Assembly (NCBI GenBank): GCA_031769625.1
Contig: JAUIMM010000088.1
Coordinates: 10,731,501 to 10,795,500 of the forward strand
Reading direction: 5' to 3'
Source of the DNA: Taudactylus pleione
Taxonomy: Eukaryota; Chordata; Amphibia; Anura; Myobatrachidae
Length of the DNA: 64,000 bases
Part shown: one piece after another, positions 23,018 through 35,105 of the stretch
Layout of the letters: each line of letters opens with the position of its first letter
Numbering within the stretch: the first letter of the stretch is position 1
Program-made: the position numbers and the translations under genes
Notes under the pieces: model-generated
Told to the model about the DNA's origin: nothing
The model's database searches: none
The model's input: the letters and a program-made list of their open reading frames with translations, nothing else

Positions 23018-26000
23018 CTACGGAGGCAAGATGTCATCCTCATCCTCCTCATCCACCGATTCCTCACCCTCTTCAGTGTGTACATCCTCATCCTCACAAA
23101 GTATTAACTCGTCCCCACTTGAATCCACCACCACAGGTCCCTCTGTACCTTCTGGAGGCTGGTCTCCCTGGAAGAGCTGATAATTCATTTTGATGAACAT
23201 CATCTTCTCCACATTCTGTGGAAGCAACCTCCTACGCCTTTCGCTGACAAGGTTCCCGGCTGCACTAAACACTCTTTCGGAGTACACACTGGAGGGGGGG
23301 CAACTCAGGTAAAATAGAGCCAGTTTGTACAGGGGCCTCCAAATTGCCTCTTTTTCCTGCCAGTACAGGTATGGACTGTCTGACATGCCTACTTGGATGC
23401 TGTCACCGATGTAATCCTCCACCATTCTGTCAATGGTGACAGTATCATATGCAGTGACAGTAGACATGTCAGAAATTGTTGCCAGGTCCTTCAGTCCGGA
23501 CCAGATGTCCAAACTTGGTCCTGCCTGCCCTGCATCACCGCCAGCGGGTTGCTTAGGATACCTAAGTTTTTTCCTGGCAGCCCCAGTTGCGGGAGAAAAT
23601 GAAGAAGGAGCCGTTGACGTGTCACGTTCCGCTTCAGCTGACAGTGTGTTCACCAGCAGGTCTTTGCACCTCTGCAGGCTTGTGTCGGCCGGAAAGAGAG
23701 ACACTACATAGGCTTTAAACCTAGGATCGAGCACGGTGGCCAAAACGTAGTGGTCTGATTTCAACAGATTGACCACCCTGGAATCCTGGCAAAGCGAATG
23801 AAGGGCTTCATCCACAAGTCCCACATGCCGAGCGGAATCGCTCCGTCTTAGCTCCTCCTTCACTTTCTCCAGCTGCTTCTGCAAAAGCCTGATGAGGGGA
23901 ATGACCTGACTCAAGCTGGCAGTGTCTGAACTGACTTCACGTGTGGCAAGTTCGAAGGGCTGGAGAACCTTGCACAACACGGAAATCATTCTCCACTGCG
24001 CTTGAGTCAGGTGCATACCCCCTCCTTTGCCTATGTCATAGGTGGATGTATAGGCTTGTATGGCCTTTTGCTGCTCCTCCATCCTCTGAAGCATATAGAG
24101 GGTTGAGTTCCACCGCGTCACAACCTCTTGCTTCAGGTGATGGCGGGGCAGGTTCAAGAGTGTTTGCTGGCGCTCCAGTCTTCGGCACGCAGTCGCTGAA
24201 TGGCGAAAGTGGCCAGAAATTTTTCGGGCCACCCAAAGCGTCTCCTGCACGCCCCTGTCGCTTTTCAGAAAATTCTGCACCACCAAGTTTATTGTGTGAG
24301 CAAAACATGGGACGTGCTGGAATTTGCCCAGATGTAATGCCCGCACAATATTGGTGGCGTTGTCAGATATCACAAATCCCCAGGAGAGTCTAAGTGGGGT
24401 AAGCCACTGGGCGATGATTTCCCTCAGTTTCTCTAAGAGGTTGTCGGCGGTGTGCCTCTTACTGAAACCGGTGATACACAGCGTAGCCTGCCTTGTAACG
24501 AGCTGGCATTTCTGAGATGCTGCTACTGGTGACGCTGCTGCTGTTGCTGCGTAAGGTGATACATCTACCCAGTGGGCTGTCACAGTCATATAGTCCTTAG
24601 TCTGCCCTGTTCCACTTGTCCACATGTCCGTGGTTAAGTGGACATTGTGTACAACGGCATTTTTCAGGACACTGAGGACACTTTTTCTGACGTTTCTGTA
24701 CAGTCTCGGTATCGCCTGCCTAGTGAAGTGGAATCTAAACGGGATTTGGAACCGGGGACACACTACCTCCATCAATTGTCTAAATCCCACTGCACTAATG
24801 GCGGATACCGGACGCACGTCTAACACCAACATAGCAGTCAAGGCCTCAGTTATACGTTTTGCTTCAGGATGACTGCTGTCGTACTTCATCCTCCTCGCTA
24901 AGGACTGTTGGAGGGTCAATTGTTTAGTAAAAGTAGTGGTGTTCCTACTTCCTCTCTGGGATGATGAACGACTCCCAGCAGCAGCAACAGCAGCAGCGGC
25001 AGCAGTAGGCGTAGCAATGCAGGATCCTCCAGAGGAATCCCGGATAGGAGAGTCAGTCATGCCAGTGACATGGCCTGCAGGACTACTTCCGATCCTGACT
25101 AAGGAGGAAATTGACGAGGAGGGAGTTGACGGTGTGGTTTGCAGGCGCTTGGATACAACAGGACAACGGGATTTAGGTGTCCCTGGACTGCTTACGGTCT
25201 TAGCCAAAGTTTCTGAACTTGACAGTAACTTTTTATGAACGCGCTGCAGGTGCCGTATAAGGGAGGATGTTCCTAGGTGGTTGACGTCCCTACCCCTACT
25301 TATTTCACCTTTACATATGGTACATATGGCAAGACAGTTGTTGTCCGGATTTGGATAGAAATATTGCCAGACCAAAGAGGTGGAATGTTTGGTCTTCTGC
25401 CCAGGCATGACCGTGATGGGCTTTTTCATCCCACGGACAACAACTGTCTCCCCCGGAGCCTGATTTAAACAAACCACATCACCATCAGAATCCTCCTCGC
25501 CAACTTCCTCCTCAGCGCCAGCTACACCAGTATCCTCATCCTGTTGTACTTCAACAGTGACATCTTCAATTTGCATATCAGCAAGTGGACTGTGGGTGCT
25601 CCTTTCAGCACTTGCAGGGGGCGTGCAAATGGTGGAAAGAGCCACCTCTTCCCGTCCAGTGCTGGGAAGGTCAGGCATCGCAACCACCACCACACTTGGA
25701 CTCTCCTTGGGGATTTGTGATATCTTCTTAGAAAGCACAGTTCTTCGCTGTGCTTTTGCCAGCTTAACTCTTTTGATTTTTTTAGTGGGAGGAGGGCTTC
25801 CATCGTCATGTGAAGCTGAACCACTAGTCATGAACATACTAGGGATCGACCTTAGCCGTTCCTTGCCACTCCGTGTCGTAAATGGCATATTGGCAAGTTT
25901 ACGTTTCTCTTCAGCTGATTTAAATGTCTTTTTCAAGGTCATTTTCCTGAACTTTGCCATTTGGGATTGTATGTGCCCTCTACTATGACATTGGGCATCG

Positions 26001-26131
26001 GCCTTGGCAGACGACGTTGATGGCATGTTATCGTCTATGTCATGACTAGTGGCAGCAGCTTCAGCACTAGGAGGAAGTGGTTCTTGATCTTTCTCTATTT
26101 TATTTTTATCGGAGAAAGTTTGGTCCTCCAT
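23018..26131 (-). CDS. hAT-superfamily transposase with BED zinc finger, 1037 codons
   Basis: Cut-and-paste transposase. The first ~240 residues are low-complexity, with basic segments (about 60-145) and an acidic stretch (197-218). A BED finger lies at about 250-300 with C270, C273, H294 and H299. The RNase H-like core has TTDMW (catalytic Asp502), VISDNATN (Asp590) and CFAH (609-612), the hAT C-x2-H motif, then RWNST (about 673). The C-terminal dimerisation region runs from YWQEKEAIW to SERVFSAAGN with catalytic Glu952, and the protein ends in an acidic tail. The frame is unbroken from ATG at 26131 to the stop, so the protein may be made. It is a transposon gene inside an amhr2 intron in antisense, not a host ZBED gene, since the terminal repeats and the second copy are present. 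Confidence 0.92.
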   Translation of the reverse strand: MEDQTFSDKNKIEKDQEPLPPSAEAAATSHDIDDNMPSTSSAKADAQCHSRGHIQSQMAKFRKMTLKKTFKSAEEKRKLANMPFTTRSGKERLRSIPSMFMTSGSASHDDGSPPPTKKIKRVKLAKAQRRTVLSKKISQIPKESPSVVVVAMPDLPSTGREEVALSTICTPPASAERSTHSPLADMQIEDVTVEVQQDEDTGVAGAEEEVGEEDSDGDVVCLNQAPGETVVVRGMKKPITVMPGQKTKHSTSLVWQYFYPNPDNNCLAICTICKGEISRGRDVNHLGTSSLIRHLQRVHKKLLSSSETLAKTVSSPGTPKSRCPVVSKRLQTTPSTPSSSISSLVRIGSSPAGHVTGMTDSPIRDSSGGSCIATPTAAAAAVAAAGSRSSSQRGSRNTTTFTKQLTLQQSLARRMKYDSSHPEAKRITEALTAMLVLDVRPVSAISAVGFRQLMEVVCPRFQIPFRFHFTRQAIPRLYRNVRKSVLSVLKNAVVHNVHLTTDMWTSGTGQTKDYMTVTAHWVDVSPYAATAAASPVAASQKCQLVTRQATLCITGFSKRHTADNLLEKLREIIAQWLTPLRLSWGFVISDNATNIVRALHLGKFQHVPCFAHTINLVVQNFLKSDRGVQETLWVARKISGHFRHSATACRRLERQQTLLNLPRHHLKQEVVTRWNSTLYMLQRMEEQQKAIQAYTSTYDIGKGGGMHLTQAQWRMISVLCKVLQPFELATREVSSDTASLSQVIPLIRLLQKQLEKVKEELRRSDSARHVGLVDEALHSLCQDSRVVNLLKSDHYVLATVLDPRFKAYVVSLFPADTSLQRCKDLLVNTLSAEAERDTSTAPSSFSPATGAARKKLRYPKQPAGGDAGQAGPSLDIWSGLKDLATISDMSTVTAYDTVTIDRMVEDYIGDSIQVGMSDSPYLYWQEKEAIWRPLYKLALFYLSCPPSSVYSERVFSAAGNLVSERRRRLLPQNVEKMMFIKMNYQLFQGDQPPEGTEGPVVVDSSGDELILCEDEDVHTEEGEESVDEEDEDDILPP

Positions 26132-26153
26132 TTATGTTATATCGATTTGATAT

Positions 26154-27356
26154 ATACGTGCGGCTAAACACAGAAAATAATTTTTTTTTTGGTTTGGACT
26201 GGAGTGTACTTTCGGGGGTTACAGCACCCTTAACGGTCAAGCCAGCCGGCCCTTTACTTATGACACAGGCGCACGCTTGGCACTACTTTGTTGATGCACG
26301 TGCGGCTACTGCGCACACAATTCACAAACACAGAAAATAATTTTTTTTTTGGTTTGGACTGGAGTGTACTTTCGGGGGTTACAGCACCCTTAACGGTCAA
26401 GCCAGCCGGCCCTTTACTTAAGACACAGGCGCACGCTTGGCACTACTTTGTTGATGCACGTGCGGCTACTGCGCACACAATTCACAAACACAGAAAATAA
26501 TTTTTTTTTTGGTTTGGACTGGAGTGTACTTTCGGGGGTTACAGCACCCTTAACGGTCAAGCCAGCCGGCCCTTTACTTATGACACAGGCGCACGCTTCA
26601 CACTACTTTGTTGATGCACGTGCGGCTACTGTGTTTGTGAATTGTGTGCGCAGTAGCCGCACGTGCATCAACAAAGTAGTGCCAAGCGTGCGCCTGTGTC
26701 ATAAGTAAAGGGCCGGCTGGCTTGACCGTTAAGGGTGCTGTAACCCCCGAAAGTACACTCCAGTCCAAACCAAAAAAAAAATTATTTTCTGTGTTTGTGA
26801 ATTGTGTGCGCAGTAGCCGCACGTACATCAACAAAGTAGTGCCAAGCGTGCGCCTGTGTCATAAGTAAAGGGCCGGCTGGCTTTTTTTGGTTTGGACTGG
26901 AGTGTACTTTCGGGGGTTACAGCACCCTTAACGGTCAAGCCAGCCGGCCCTTTACTTATGACACAGGCGCACGCTTGGCACTACTTTGTTGATGCACGTG
27001 CGGCTACTGCGCACACAATTCACAAACACAGAAAATAATTTTTTTTTTGGTTTGGACTGGAGTGTACTTTCGGGGGTTACAGCACCCTTAACGGTCAAGC
27101 CAGCCGGCCCTTTACTTATGACACAGGCGCACGCTTGGCACTACTTTGTTGATGCACGTGCGGCTACTGCGCACACAATTCACAAACACAGAAAATAATT
27201 TTTTTTTTGGTTTGGACTGGAGTGTACTTTCGGGGGTTACAGCACCCTTAACGGTCAAGCCAGCCGGCCCTTTACTTATGACACAGGCGCACGCTTGGCA
27301 CTACTTTGTTGATGCACGTGCGGCTACTGCGCACACAATTCACAAACACAGAAAAT
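26154..27356 (-). promoter_or_regulatory. Tandem repeats of about 160 bp upstream of the transposase
   Basis: About seven to eight units, each with CACAAACACAGAAAATAA, GGTTTGGACTGGAGTG and CCGGCCCTTTACTTATGACA. Period 160 bp (for example 26331 to 26491). Units 26154-26630 and 26885-27356 share one orientation; 26631-26884 is flipped. The block lies directly 5' of the transposase start, where hAT promoters and subterminal binding sites are expected; a regulatory role is inference. Confidence 0.65.
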
Positions 27357-27869
27357 ATATTATTTTTTTAGCACTTGGGGGGAGCACCCCTGATGGACAG
27401 AGCACCCCCTGGACAACACTTCAGCACCCCTTTAGTACTGGGACACTGCACAGGACTTTGGAGTGGACACAGCCCCTATGGAGAACTGACTGCACAACAC
27501 AGTCCAGCCAGCCCCTATGGACTTTGAAGTAGTGGACACAGCCCCTATTAACAACAGCAGCACAGCACAACACAGCCAGCCCCTATGGACTTTGAAGTAG
27601 TGGACAACAGCAGCACTACACTACACTACACTACACAGCCCTAACTCCCACCCTCCCTCTTCACTGTCCACAGCCGAGTGAGAAAATGGCGCCGACGTGT
27701 GTACCTTATATAGGATCCAAAACCCGCGAGACTCGGAAGGCGGGAAGATGACGTTTTGCCTCGATTTCAGATCCGAGTCAGGTGGGAAAAGTCGAGCCTG
27801 ACTCGGATCGGACTCGGATCGGGGGGGCTCGGGGGGGTTCGGATTTCAGAAATCCGAACCCGCTCACCC

Positions 27870-27871
<2 letters not shown>

Positions 27872-27904
<33 letters not shown>
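27872..27904. repeat. (TA)n microsatellite
   Basis: TA repeat directly flanking the right end of the hAT element. Confidence 0.9.
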
Positions 27905-27907
<3 letters not shown>

Positions 27908-28679
27908 TGGTCTAAGTGGGAATATAATGAGTGCAGAGTGTACTGTGCACACGGACCCCTGGGTCCAGGAGGGCCCACACCGCACACCCTGCACCCATTC
28001 ACAATACTTACCTCTCCGTCAGTGTTGTAGATATCACCGGGAACATGGCACAAGCACCATGTTTCCAGGAGATCTGCGCCGCAGATATCACTGTAAACAG
28101 AGTGCAGGCTCCATGTTTCCGGAGATCTGCACATGTGCACTACAGAAATCATTACAGAGATTGGCGCATGCGCTATAAGCTCTGGCACAGTGCCACAGTC
28201 TACTGAGGATTTCAAGCCAGCGAGAGAGGGGGACCTGCATGAAGGCTGCACACGGGCCCTCCCCTCTCTTTATCCGCCCCTGTAGGAGCCCAAGGATAAC
28301 CAGGTGTTGAGGGTATACTGTATGTATATGGTTCACTGTCCAGCAGGAGGCATGTCAAGTGCGGGAAAACGATTATCATTTGAAAAACGTAATGTGCTTG
28401 TAGCACTAGATGCTTTATGTGAGTCCAACTGGTAGATAGGAATTGTTGAAACCAGATTCTATTAAGTAATAAATTTTTGGCTGATTTTAGGGTTTTTTTT
28501 TACTTTTTCTTTATATAATACAAGCAAAAAAAGGATCAAGCGCTCAATATGAATTAATAATAGGGACAATGATAATGAATTCCTTAATCTACAGCTTCTG
28601 TCAAGGTATAGGTGTATGCTCTAAAACCTATATAAAGACAAATGGGCAAATGATAGACAGCGCTCTCAGATTAGGGATA
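27905..28679. other. Non-coding, unassigned
   Basis: Carries CATGTTTCC-GGAGATCTGC repeats (28059-28130) and a GTGCACACGGACCCC segment like 17090. No gene. Confidence 0.45.
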
Positions 28680-30290
28680 CTAGCAGCTCTGGAGCACAGG
28701 GGACACTATCACCTCTGGAGCACAGGAGACATTAGCACCTCTGAAGCACAGGGGACACTAGCACCTCTGGAGCACAGGAGACATTAGCACCTCTGGAGCA
28801 CAGGGACACTAGCAGCGCTGGAGCACAGGGGACACTAGCATCTCTGGAGAACGGGGACACTAGCACCTCTGGAGCACAGTGGACACTAGCACCTCTGGAA
28901 AATGGGGACACTAGCAGCGCTGGAGCACAGGGGACAGTAGCATCGGTGGAGCACAGGGGACATTAGCACCTCTGGAGCACTGGGACACCAGCACATGTAG
29001 AGCACAAGGGACACTAGCAGCTCTGGAGCACAGAGGGCATTATCACCTCTGAAGCACAGGGGACACTATCATCTGTGGAGCACAGGGGACACTATCACCT
29101 CTGGAGCACAGGGGACACTAGCACCTCTGGAGCACAGGGCCCACTAGCACCTTTGGAGGACAGGAGATACTAGCACTTCTGGAGCACTGGGACACTATCA
29201 CCTCTGGAGCACAGGGGAACTAGCACCTCTGGAGCACAGAGGACACTAGCACCTCTGGAGCACAGAGGACACTAGCACCGCTGGAGCACAGGGGACACTA
29301 GCACCTCTGGAGCACTGGGACACCAGCACCTGTGGAGCACAGGGGACACTAGCACCTCTGGAGCACAGTGCACACTAGCACCTCTGGAGCACAGGGGACA
29401 CTAGCACCTTTGGAGCACAGGAGACACTAGCACTTCTGGAGCACTGGGACACTATCACCTCTGGAGCACAGGGGAACTAGCACCTCTGGAGCACAGAGGA
29501 CACTAGCACCTCTGGAGCACAGAGGACACTAGCACCGCTGGAGCACAGGGGACACTAGCACCTCTGGAGCACTGGGACACCAGCACCTGTGGAGCACAGG
29601 GGACACTAGCACCTCTGGAGCACAGTGGACACTAGCACCTCTGGAGCACAGGGGACACTAGCACCTTTGGAGCACAGGAGACACTAGCACTTCTGGAGCA
29701 CTGGGACACCAGCACCTGTGGAGCACAGGGGACACTAGCACCTCTGGAGCACAGAGGACACTAGCACCTCTTGAGCACAGAGGACACTAGCACCGCTGGA
29801 GCACAGGGGACACTAGCACCTCTGGAGCACTGGGACACCAGCACCTGTGGAGCACAGGGGACACTAGCACCTCTGGAGCACAGTGGACACTAGCACCTCT
29901 GGAGCACAGGGGACACTAGCACCTTTGGAGCACAGGAGACACTTGCACTTCTGGAGCACTGGGACACTAGCACCGCTGGAGCACAGGGGACACTAGCACC
30001 GCTGGAGCACAGGGGACACTAGCACCTCTGGAGCACAGAGGACACTAGCACCGCTGGAGCACAGGGGACACTAGCACCTCTGGAGAACGGGGACACTAGC
30101 ACCGCTGGAGCACAGGGGACACTAGCACCTTGGGAGCACAGGGGACACTAGCACCTTGGGAGCACAGTGGACACTAGCACCTCTGGAGCACAGAGGACAC
30201 TAGCACCTCTGGAGCACTGGGACACTAGCATCTCTGGAGCACAGGGGACACTAGCACCTCTGGAGCACAGAGGACACTAGCACCTATCAC
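28680..30290. repeat. 27-bp minisatellite with 257-bp higher-order repeat
   Basis: About 58 units of CTAGCACCTCTGGAGCACAG plus GGGACA. A marker variant (TAGCACTTCTGG) recurs at 29171, 29428, 29685 and, with one change, at 29943, giving a 257-258 bp higher-order period of about nine to ten units. No stop-free gene is implied. Confidence 0.93.
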
Positions 30291-32529
30291 TGATAGCCCC
30301 CAGCAGCAGGACTACTGTAACATGTGATGAGCATTCACAGTTGGCTTTCTAGACCTGTTGTGTAGTAGCATTTTTTTTTGCCTTACCAAATACACATGAT
30401 GCTGCAAGCCTTGCCTGAGACAGACTTGCTGCATAATTTATCTGTGCTGTGTTAATGGGCAGATATAGCTGCAGATTTTGTTTATTTGTTTCTTCAGTTG
30501 GACTTTCACCTCTGAAGTGCCCAGCTACAGACAGTTGCCTCCTCAGAAGTTATTATAGGACTGTTGTATCCATTCCAGGAATCATCTGGTGCAGGAAAGT
30601 GCCAGGAGACCACAGATATTAAAGTCTCCAGTGTCTAAGATTTGGGTAGCCCAGAGCTCTGTAGCAGTTGTCTCTGCTTTGGTAGTAATTTAATTTATTC
30701 TCCATGAAGAACTTGGTGATGGTTGTCTGGAATCTGTGCAGTTGTGAGTGGAACACTGCAGCATGTGGGCACTTACTTCCTCCACCAACAATTCTGTTTG
30801 ATCTAGGAAAGGATGGGATAAGCTCAGTGGCAACTACAAGGGTTCTTACCTGCACACTGGGGCACCTACCAGTAGCAGTGGAGTCTCTGACACAGGCCTG
30901 GACATTCTGTGGTTCTCCATGTGTTGTGAAACTACAATTCCCAACATATTGTGCCAGCTATCAGCTATCTGGCATAGTATGCTGAGTTTTGCAGTTTCAC
31001 AACACTTATAGAGCCATGGGTTGTCCAGCACTACCCTAACAGAGAGGAAGGAATCTCTTAAAAAGTAGTCAGTGGCAAATGCATGCATCTAATGACTGCT
31101 ACAAGTGCCTTTGCCAGTCCTGCACAATTGGTGACTTATGCACCATTCATGCAACCCAAACCAAGACCTGAGCAGCCGGATGCAATTTCAAGGATAGGGC
31201 AAATTTATAGACAGAGTAGGTCCCTGCACCTGATTGCTTTGACTATTCCAAAAGTGTCTTTTGTTGAACGGGATCCAAACACGCTGCTGTACATTCAGGC
31301 AGAACACATGCAAAGTGCTCACCATGAATGAATTCAGGGTACGGAATATGAGGCTGAGCTATGATGTATTCTGAATGGCTCCACCCATGCTTAATGTCTC
31401 AGCTGGCTGTTTATATGCCCGAATGTAAGAGAGGTGTACTCCCGTGGCTTACCTTGAGTCGCACCTTCTCACCTTCAGGCCGTTGGGTAACTGACGGTGC
31501 TGGTATGCAGACTGGACATAAGCTGGCCATACACGGGATGATTTTTAACACGATTTTGGCAGTTTCTACAGGTTGGAAAGACCAACAGTTTGCAAATAGT
31601 TGTATTTTGAGTCTACTGCGACCCTGACACTGTTGTCTAGTTGGATCGCACATCAGATGGTTTTGCAGAGAGATCTCAACTGATCGTGTACGATGTGATA
31701 CACTTCTATGCATCTTATCCTATGATCTTAATGATCAATCGTACAACATTTGACCACATCTTATGAAGAATTTCAAGGGAAGTATTTCAAGGGAAATCGT
31801 ACAACTGATCTTACCAACTCCGAATCTCACTGTGTATGGGGCTTTTAGACACAAAGGAGGAGGTCTATGAGAAAGACAGGAAGTAAGAGAGATCCTTCCT
31901 CAAGGTGACCGACACACCCTACCAAAATGAGAACTGCTCCAAAAACAGGAATTTGGACACTTTTGGCCTCAGATCCCGAGTTTCACCTATGGGTACTCAC
32001 GCACCAGATAACAACTCGACCTTGCGAAGAAAGATAGAAAGAAAAGATGGACACACAAATATGGAAGGTTCTCACCGCTAGCTACTCCATAGATATTACA
32101 GCGCCCTGTAAGAAAAGACAACCACGTCGGAGCTCTCTACTATTCTAAATGCGTGCCACACAAAACTAACTACACAAACAGTACCCTAAACTCACAGGCC
32201 TAATCAAACAAGTAACAATCCTACTCACAGATGTGGTGCACTGTCTAAAACATAAACAATTCCTACATTTTACCTTTGCGCTGCTGCATTGAGACACACA
32301 GATAAAGCACACAAATCACAGCATCACAATATTTGATGAATATACCTTCCTATTCTCCTTGTCCTTACCTACAGCCGGCTGGCTCCTGTCTTTTCTCTCT
32401 AGAATATACTTTTGGTAGGAAGATAGACCTAAGCAGTGGGGGCCAGACAGCACTCCACTTGAGGGTAAAGAGATACAACCAGGGGGTGAGAACCGCACAG
32501 CTTCCCACACTCAAATACGGATCCCTTTA
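30291..32529. other. Non-coding; two short inverted-repeat elements
   Basis: Contains a dyad element (about 30915-31010) with TGTTGTGAAACTACAATTCC facing TTTTGCAGTTTCACAACA, and an element at about 31523-31845 with AGCTGGCCATACACGGG and CACTGTGTATGGGGCTTTT ends, related to 60042-60450. The rest is unassigned. Confidence 0.5.
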
Positions 32530-32980
32530 ACTGGGCCTACTGCCCAGATTATGCAGAGCATCAGCCTATTTAACTTATACACCTTCAGTGATCTGAGCCT
32601 ACTGCCCAGTCACTTCATTGCAGGGGCTTCCTACCCAATTATCTACATATATTTATAGTGACTTGGGCCTAATGCCCAAGGCCACATACAGATGGTTCAG
32701 GACTTTGGGCAGTTTAGTGGCCTGGGCCTAATGCCCAGGGCCTCTTTATATATTGGGGCTTAGGCCTAGTGCCTGCCTACTCAGGGGCATAGGTTATGTG
32801 GCTGGGCATAATCCCCAGAGCCACTTTATTCCAGGGATCAGACACACAACATTGTGCAGAATAAGTGACCTGGACCTAGTGCCCAGGGTCACCTTATCAA
32901 TGGCACGGGTCTAATGCCCGCTTATCAGTGGCACAAGCCTGAGGCTTGACTTACACCCATGGACCTAGTGTCTGACTACC
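32530..32980. repeat. Nine spaced dyads of GGGCCTAATGCCCA type
   Basis: GGGCC-TAATGCCC-like dyads recur at about 32534, 32596, 32665, 32724, 32764, 32802, 32871, 32907 and 32962 with variable spacers. It looks like a degraded tandem array of roughly 60-bp units. Confidence 0.7.
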
Positions 32981-33924
32981 CTTGTGGTCTAGGAAGGGTT
33001 AATTACAGAAAGCCCTCACAGAGGGCCTACCTGTACGCTGGGAGAGGCTGCAGTGGGGAGCTTTGTTAGCTCTTTTGCTTCTCCCACTAGCAGCACTCTC
33101 TGGTCCGCAGCTTCTTTCTTTTTACCGCTGCTCAAAGATCGTCCACCGCTGCTCACAGACTGGCACTGGGAATAGACACACTGTCCCAGCACCTGCCACT
33201 GATGTGTCCCAAAGGGGACACACCTTCTCACCGTGCTACAGGACTTCTGGCACTGGGATCAGACACTTGATCCCAGCGCTGGATGCTACAGTGGAGTACA
33301 TCTCCACAATTATGCAATCAAATCTCTGAAATCCATTACATATTTTTAAAGATGTTTAAACACTTTATACTCTATTGAATTGGAATTAACAATCACGTTT
33401 CTGCATCCTATTTTGTTTTCCTAATTTGGTAGCTTTTAGGGAACAAAAGATAAAGAACTTTACAAGTTTCCATAGTTACATTAATCTAATCCACAATAAC
33501 CATCTATAACTCTCTACTGTGGACATACTTGAAGACGCTTCAGAGAATTTGAGCTGGGCTGAGGATTGTGGAAGAGAAGACACATTTTCTTGGCTAGGGG
33601 AAACGTAAGGAGCCCCCAACAATTTATTGACTTTTCAGAATATACCTGCACTTCTTTTTTCTATGAATCTTTAAGGAACAGGGAGATGAATTTCAGTTTT
33701 ATACCTTCTTTATCCATGTTTATGAATGTGAGCATTTCCACAGTTTTGAGTGATAAATAAGTTCCTCGAGTCTCATTGCCGCTAACACTTTTGTAGGAGA
33801 AAATGCCAAGTATTTAGAGCAACAGTATATCTGTAATATTTGTATGTTCTCTATTTGTCTTCATTTAATTTCTCCAAAAGCAGGTGAAAATGAACATTTT
33901 TGCCTGCTTTTGTAAAAATTAAGT
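32981..33924. other. Non-coding, unassigned
   Basis: A GATCAGACACTTGATCCCAG dyad region (33170-33290) and AT-rich sequence; no gene. Confidence 0.45.
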
Positions 33925-35105
33925 TTTCGGGCCATTCATCAGAAAGGTAATGCAGGATATATTACAGATAGCACAAGAATGGGGACAGAATTCATCAGGC
34001 TCCGAAAATACAATATTTACAGAGCTTGACTGCGGGAGCTTTCGCCGTCTTTAGATGAGGAAAAAGTCCCGGGTTGCGAAGAGGGATCCTTTTGGATCCC
34101 TCCACCCCTGTCCGTCTTCTTCTGCCGGACGCCGGGGCTTTTGTGTGCCTGCGTGACCTGTAGGTCACGCAGGCGCACTAGTTTCACTGCAAAACTAGTG
34201 CGAAAGGGGAGATAGATGATTTTCGGATCAGCTGCCTCTGCGCCGTAGCAATTCATCATTGCTCGCGTTGAGTTGGATTGTTAATTATCGGGGTCCTTTC
34301 GAACCCTGATAATTAACATAATGAATAGAGCCCCATGTATTTGAAAAGATAGCTTGTAATTTTATAATATTTCTTTATTATATGCATCATCTGCATTCAT
34401 GTTGTGTATCAGCATTGCTAATTAAGATTAAGGGGTCTATTCATTTTGTTAATTATTGGGGCCCAAACGGACCTCGATAATTAACATTCAAACTTGACGC
34501 GAGTGGCGGAGCAATTCATCATTGCTCAGGCATGGAGACAGCTGATCCGAAAATCAGCCTTTTCCCCGAGTCTTTTCACTGTTCCTTTTGGACTAGTACG
34601 CCAGCGTCCGGCGGAAGGATCGGACCCCGATAATTAACATTCTTACTCACGGCAAGTGATGGAGCAGTTCATTAGTGCTCAAGCGCAGAGACAGCTAATC
34701 CGAAAATCAGCTGTCTCCCCGAACGGCTTCACTACTCCTTTCTGACTCGGCAATGCTAGTGCGCTTGTGTGAACTAGAGGTCACGCAGGCACACAAAGCC
34801 CTGGCCTCCGGTGGAAGGAGCCGGACAGGGGCCGAGGGATCCGAAAGTATCCCTCTTTCCAACCCAGGACTCCTTCCCATGGGGAAGGAGCGGGGTGAGT
34901 GCCGAGTGAAGTCGCAAACGCCATATGAAGATGGTGAATGCTCCCACAGTCGAGATCCGAAAATATTATATATTGTATGTTCGGAGCTTGATGAATTTTT
35001 GTCCCCATACTAGTGTATGGGGACAGTGGGCCACATCAGAAGTGAAAGTATGCAGGAGATATCTGTGATATCTCCTGCATTACCTCTTTGATGAATGGCC
35101 CGAAT
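33925..35105. mobile_element. Nested inverted-repeat elements with GGGCCATTCATCA ends
   Basis: CGGGCCATTCATCAGAAAGG (about 33929) faces CTTTGATGAATGGCCCG (about 35086), each followed inward by GTAATGCAGGATAT. Inside are at least two elements marked by TTAATTATCGGGG and CCCGATAATTAAC (34281-34325, 34440-34640) and repeated GATCCGAAAATCAGC segments. Exact boundaries are unclear. Confidence 0.6.

Larger units (their letters stand above)
22383..27871 (-). mobile_element. hAT transposon with BED-finger transposase, near full length (5.5 kb)
   Basis: Ends TAGGGGTGTGCACC (left) and CGCTCACCCCTA (right) are short inverted repeats; both lie in TA microsatellite sequence, so the expected 8-bp duplication cannot be told apart. 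The element has a transposase gene on the - strand (23018-26131), a block of about 160-bp tandem repeats on its 5' side (26154-27356), and A-poor leader sequence to the right end. A shorter inverted copy lies at 53075-56341. Confidence 0.88.

Noticed and set aside
23018..26131. Domesticated ZBED-type host gene
   Set aside because: The frame lies inside a complete transposon with inverted ends and promoter-side repeats, and a deleted copy of the same transposon is nearby.
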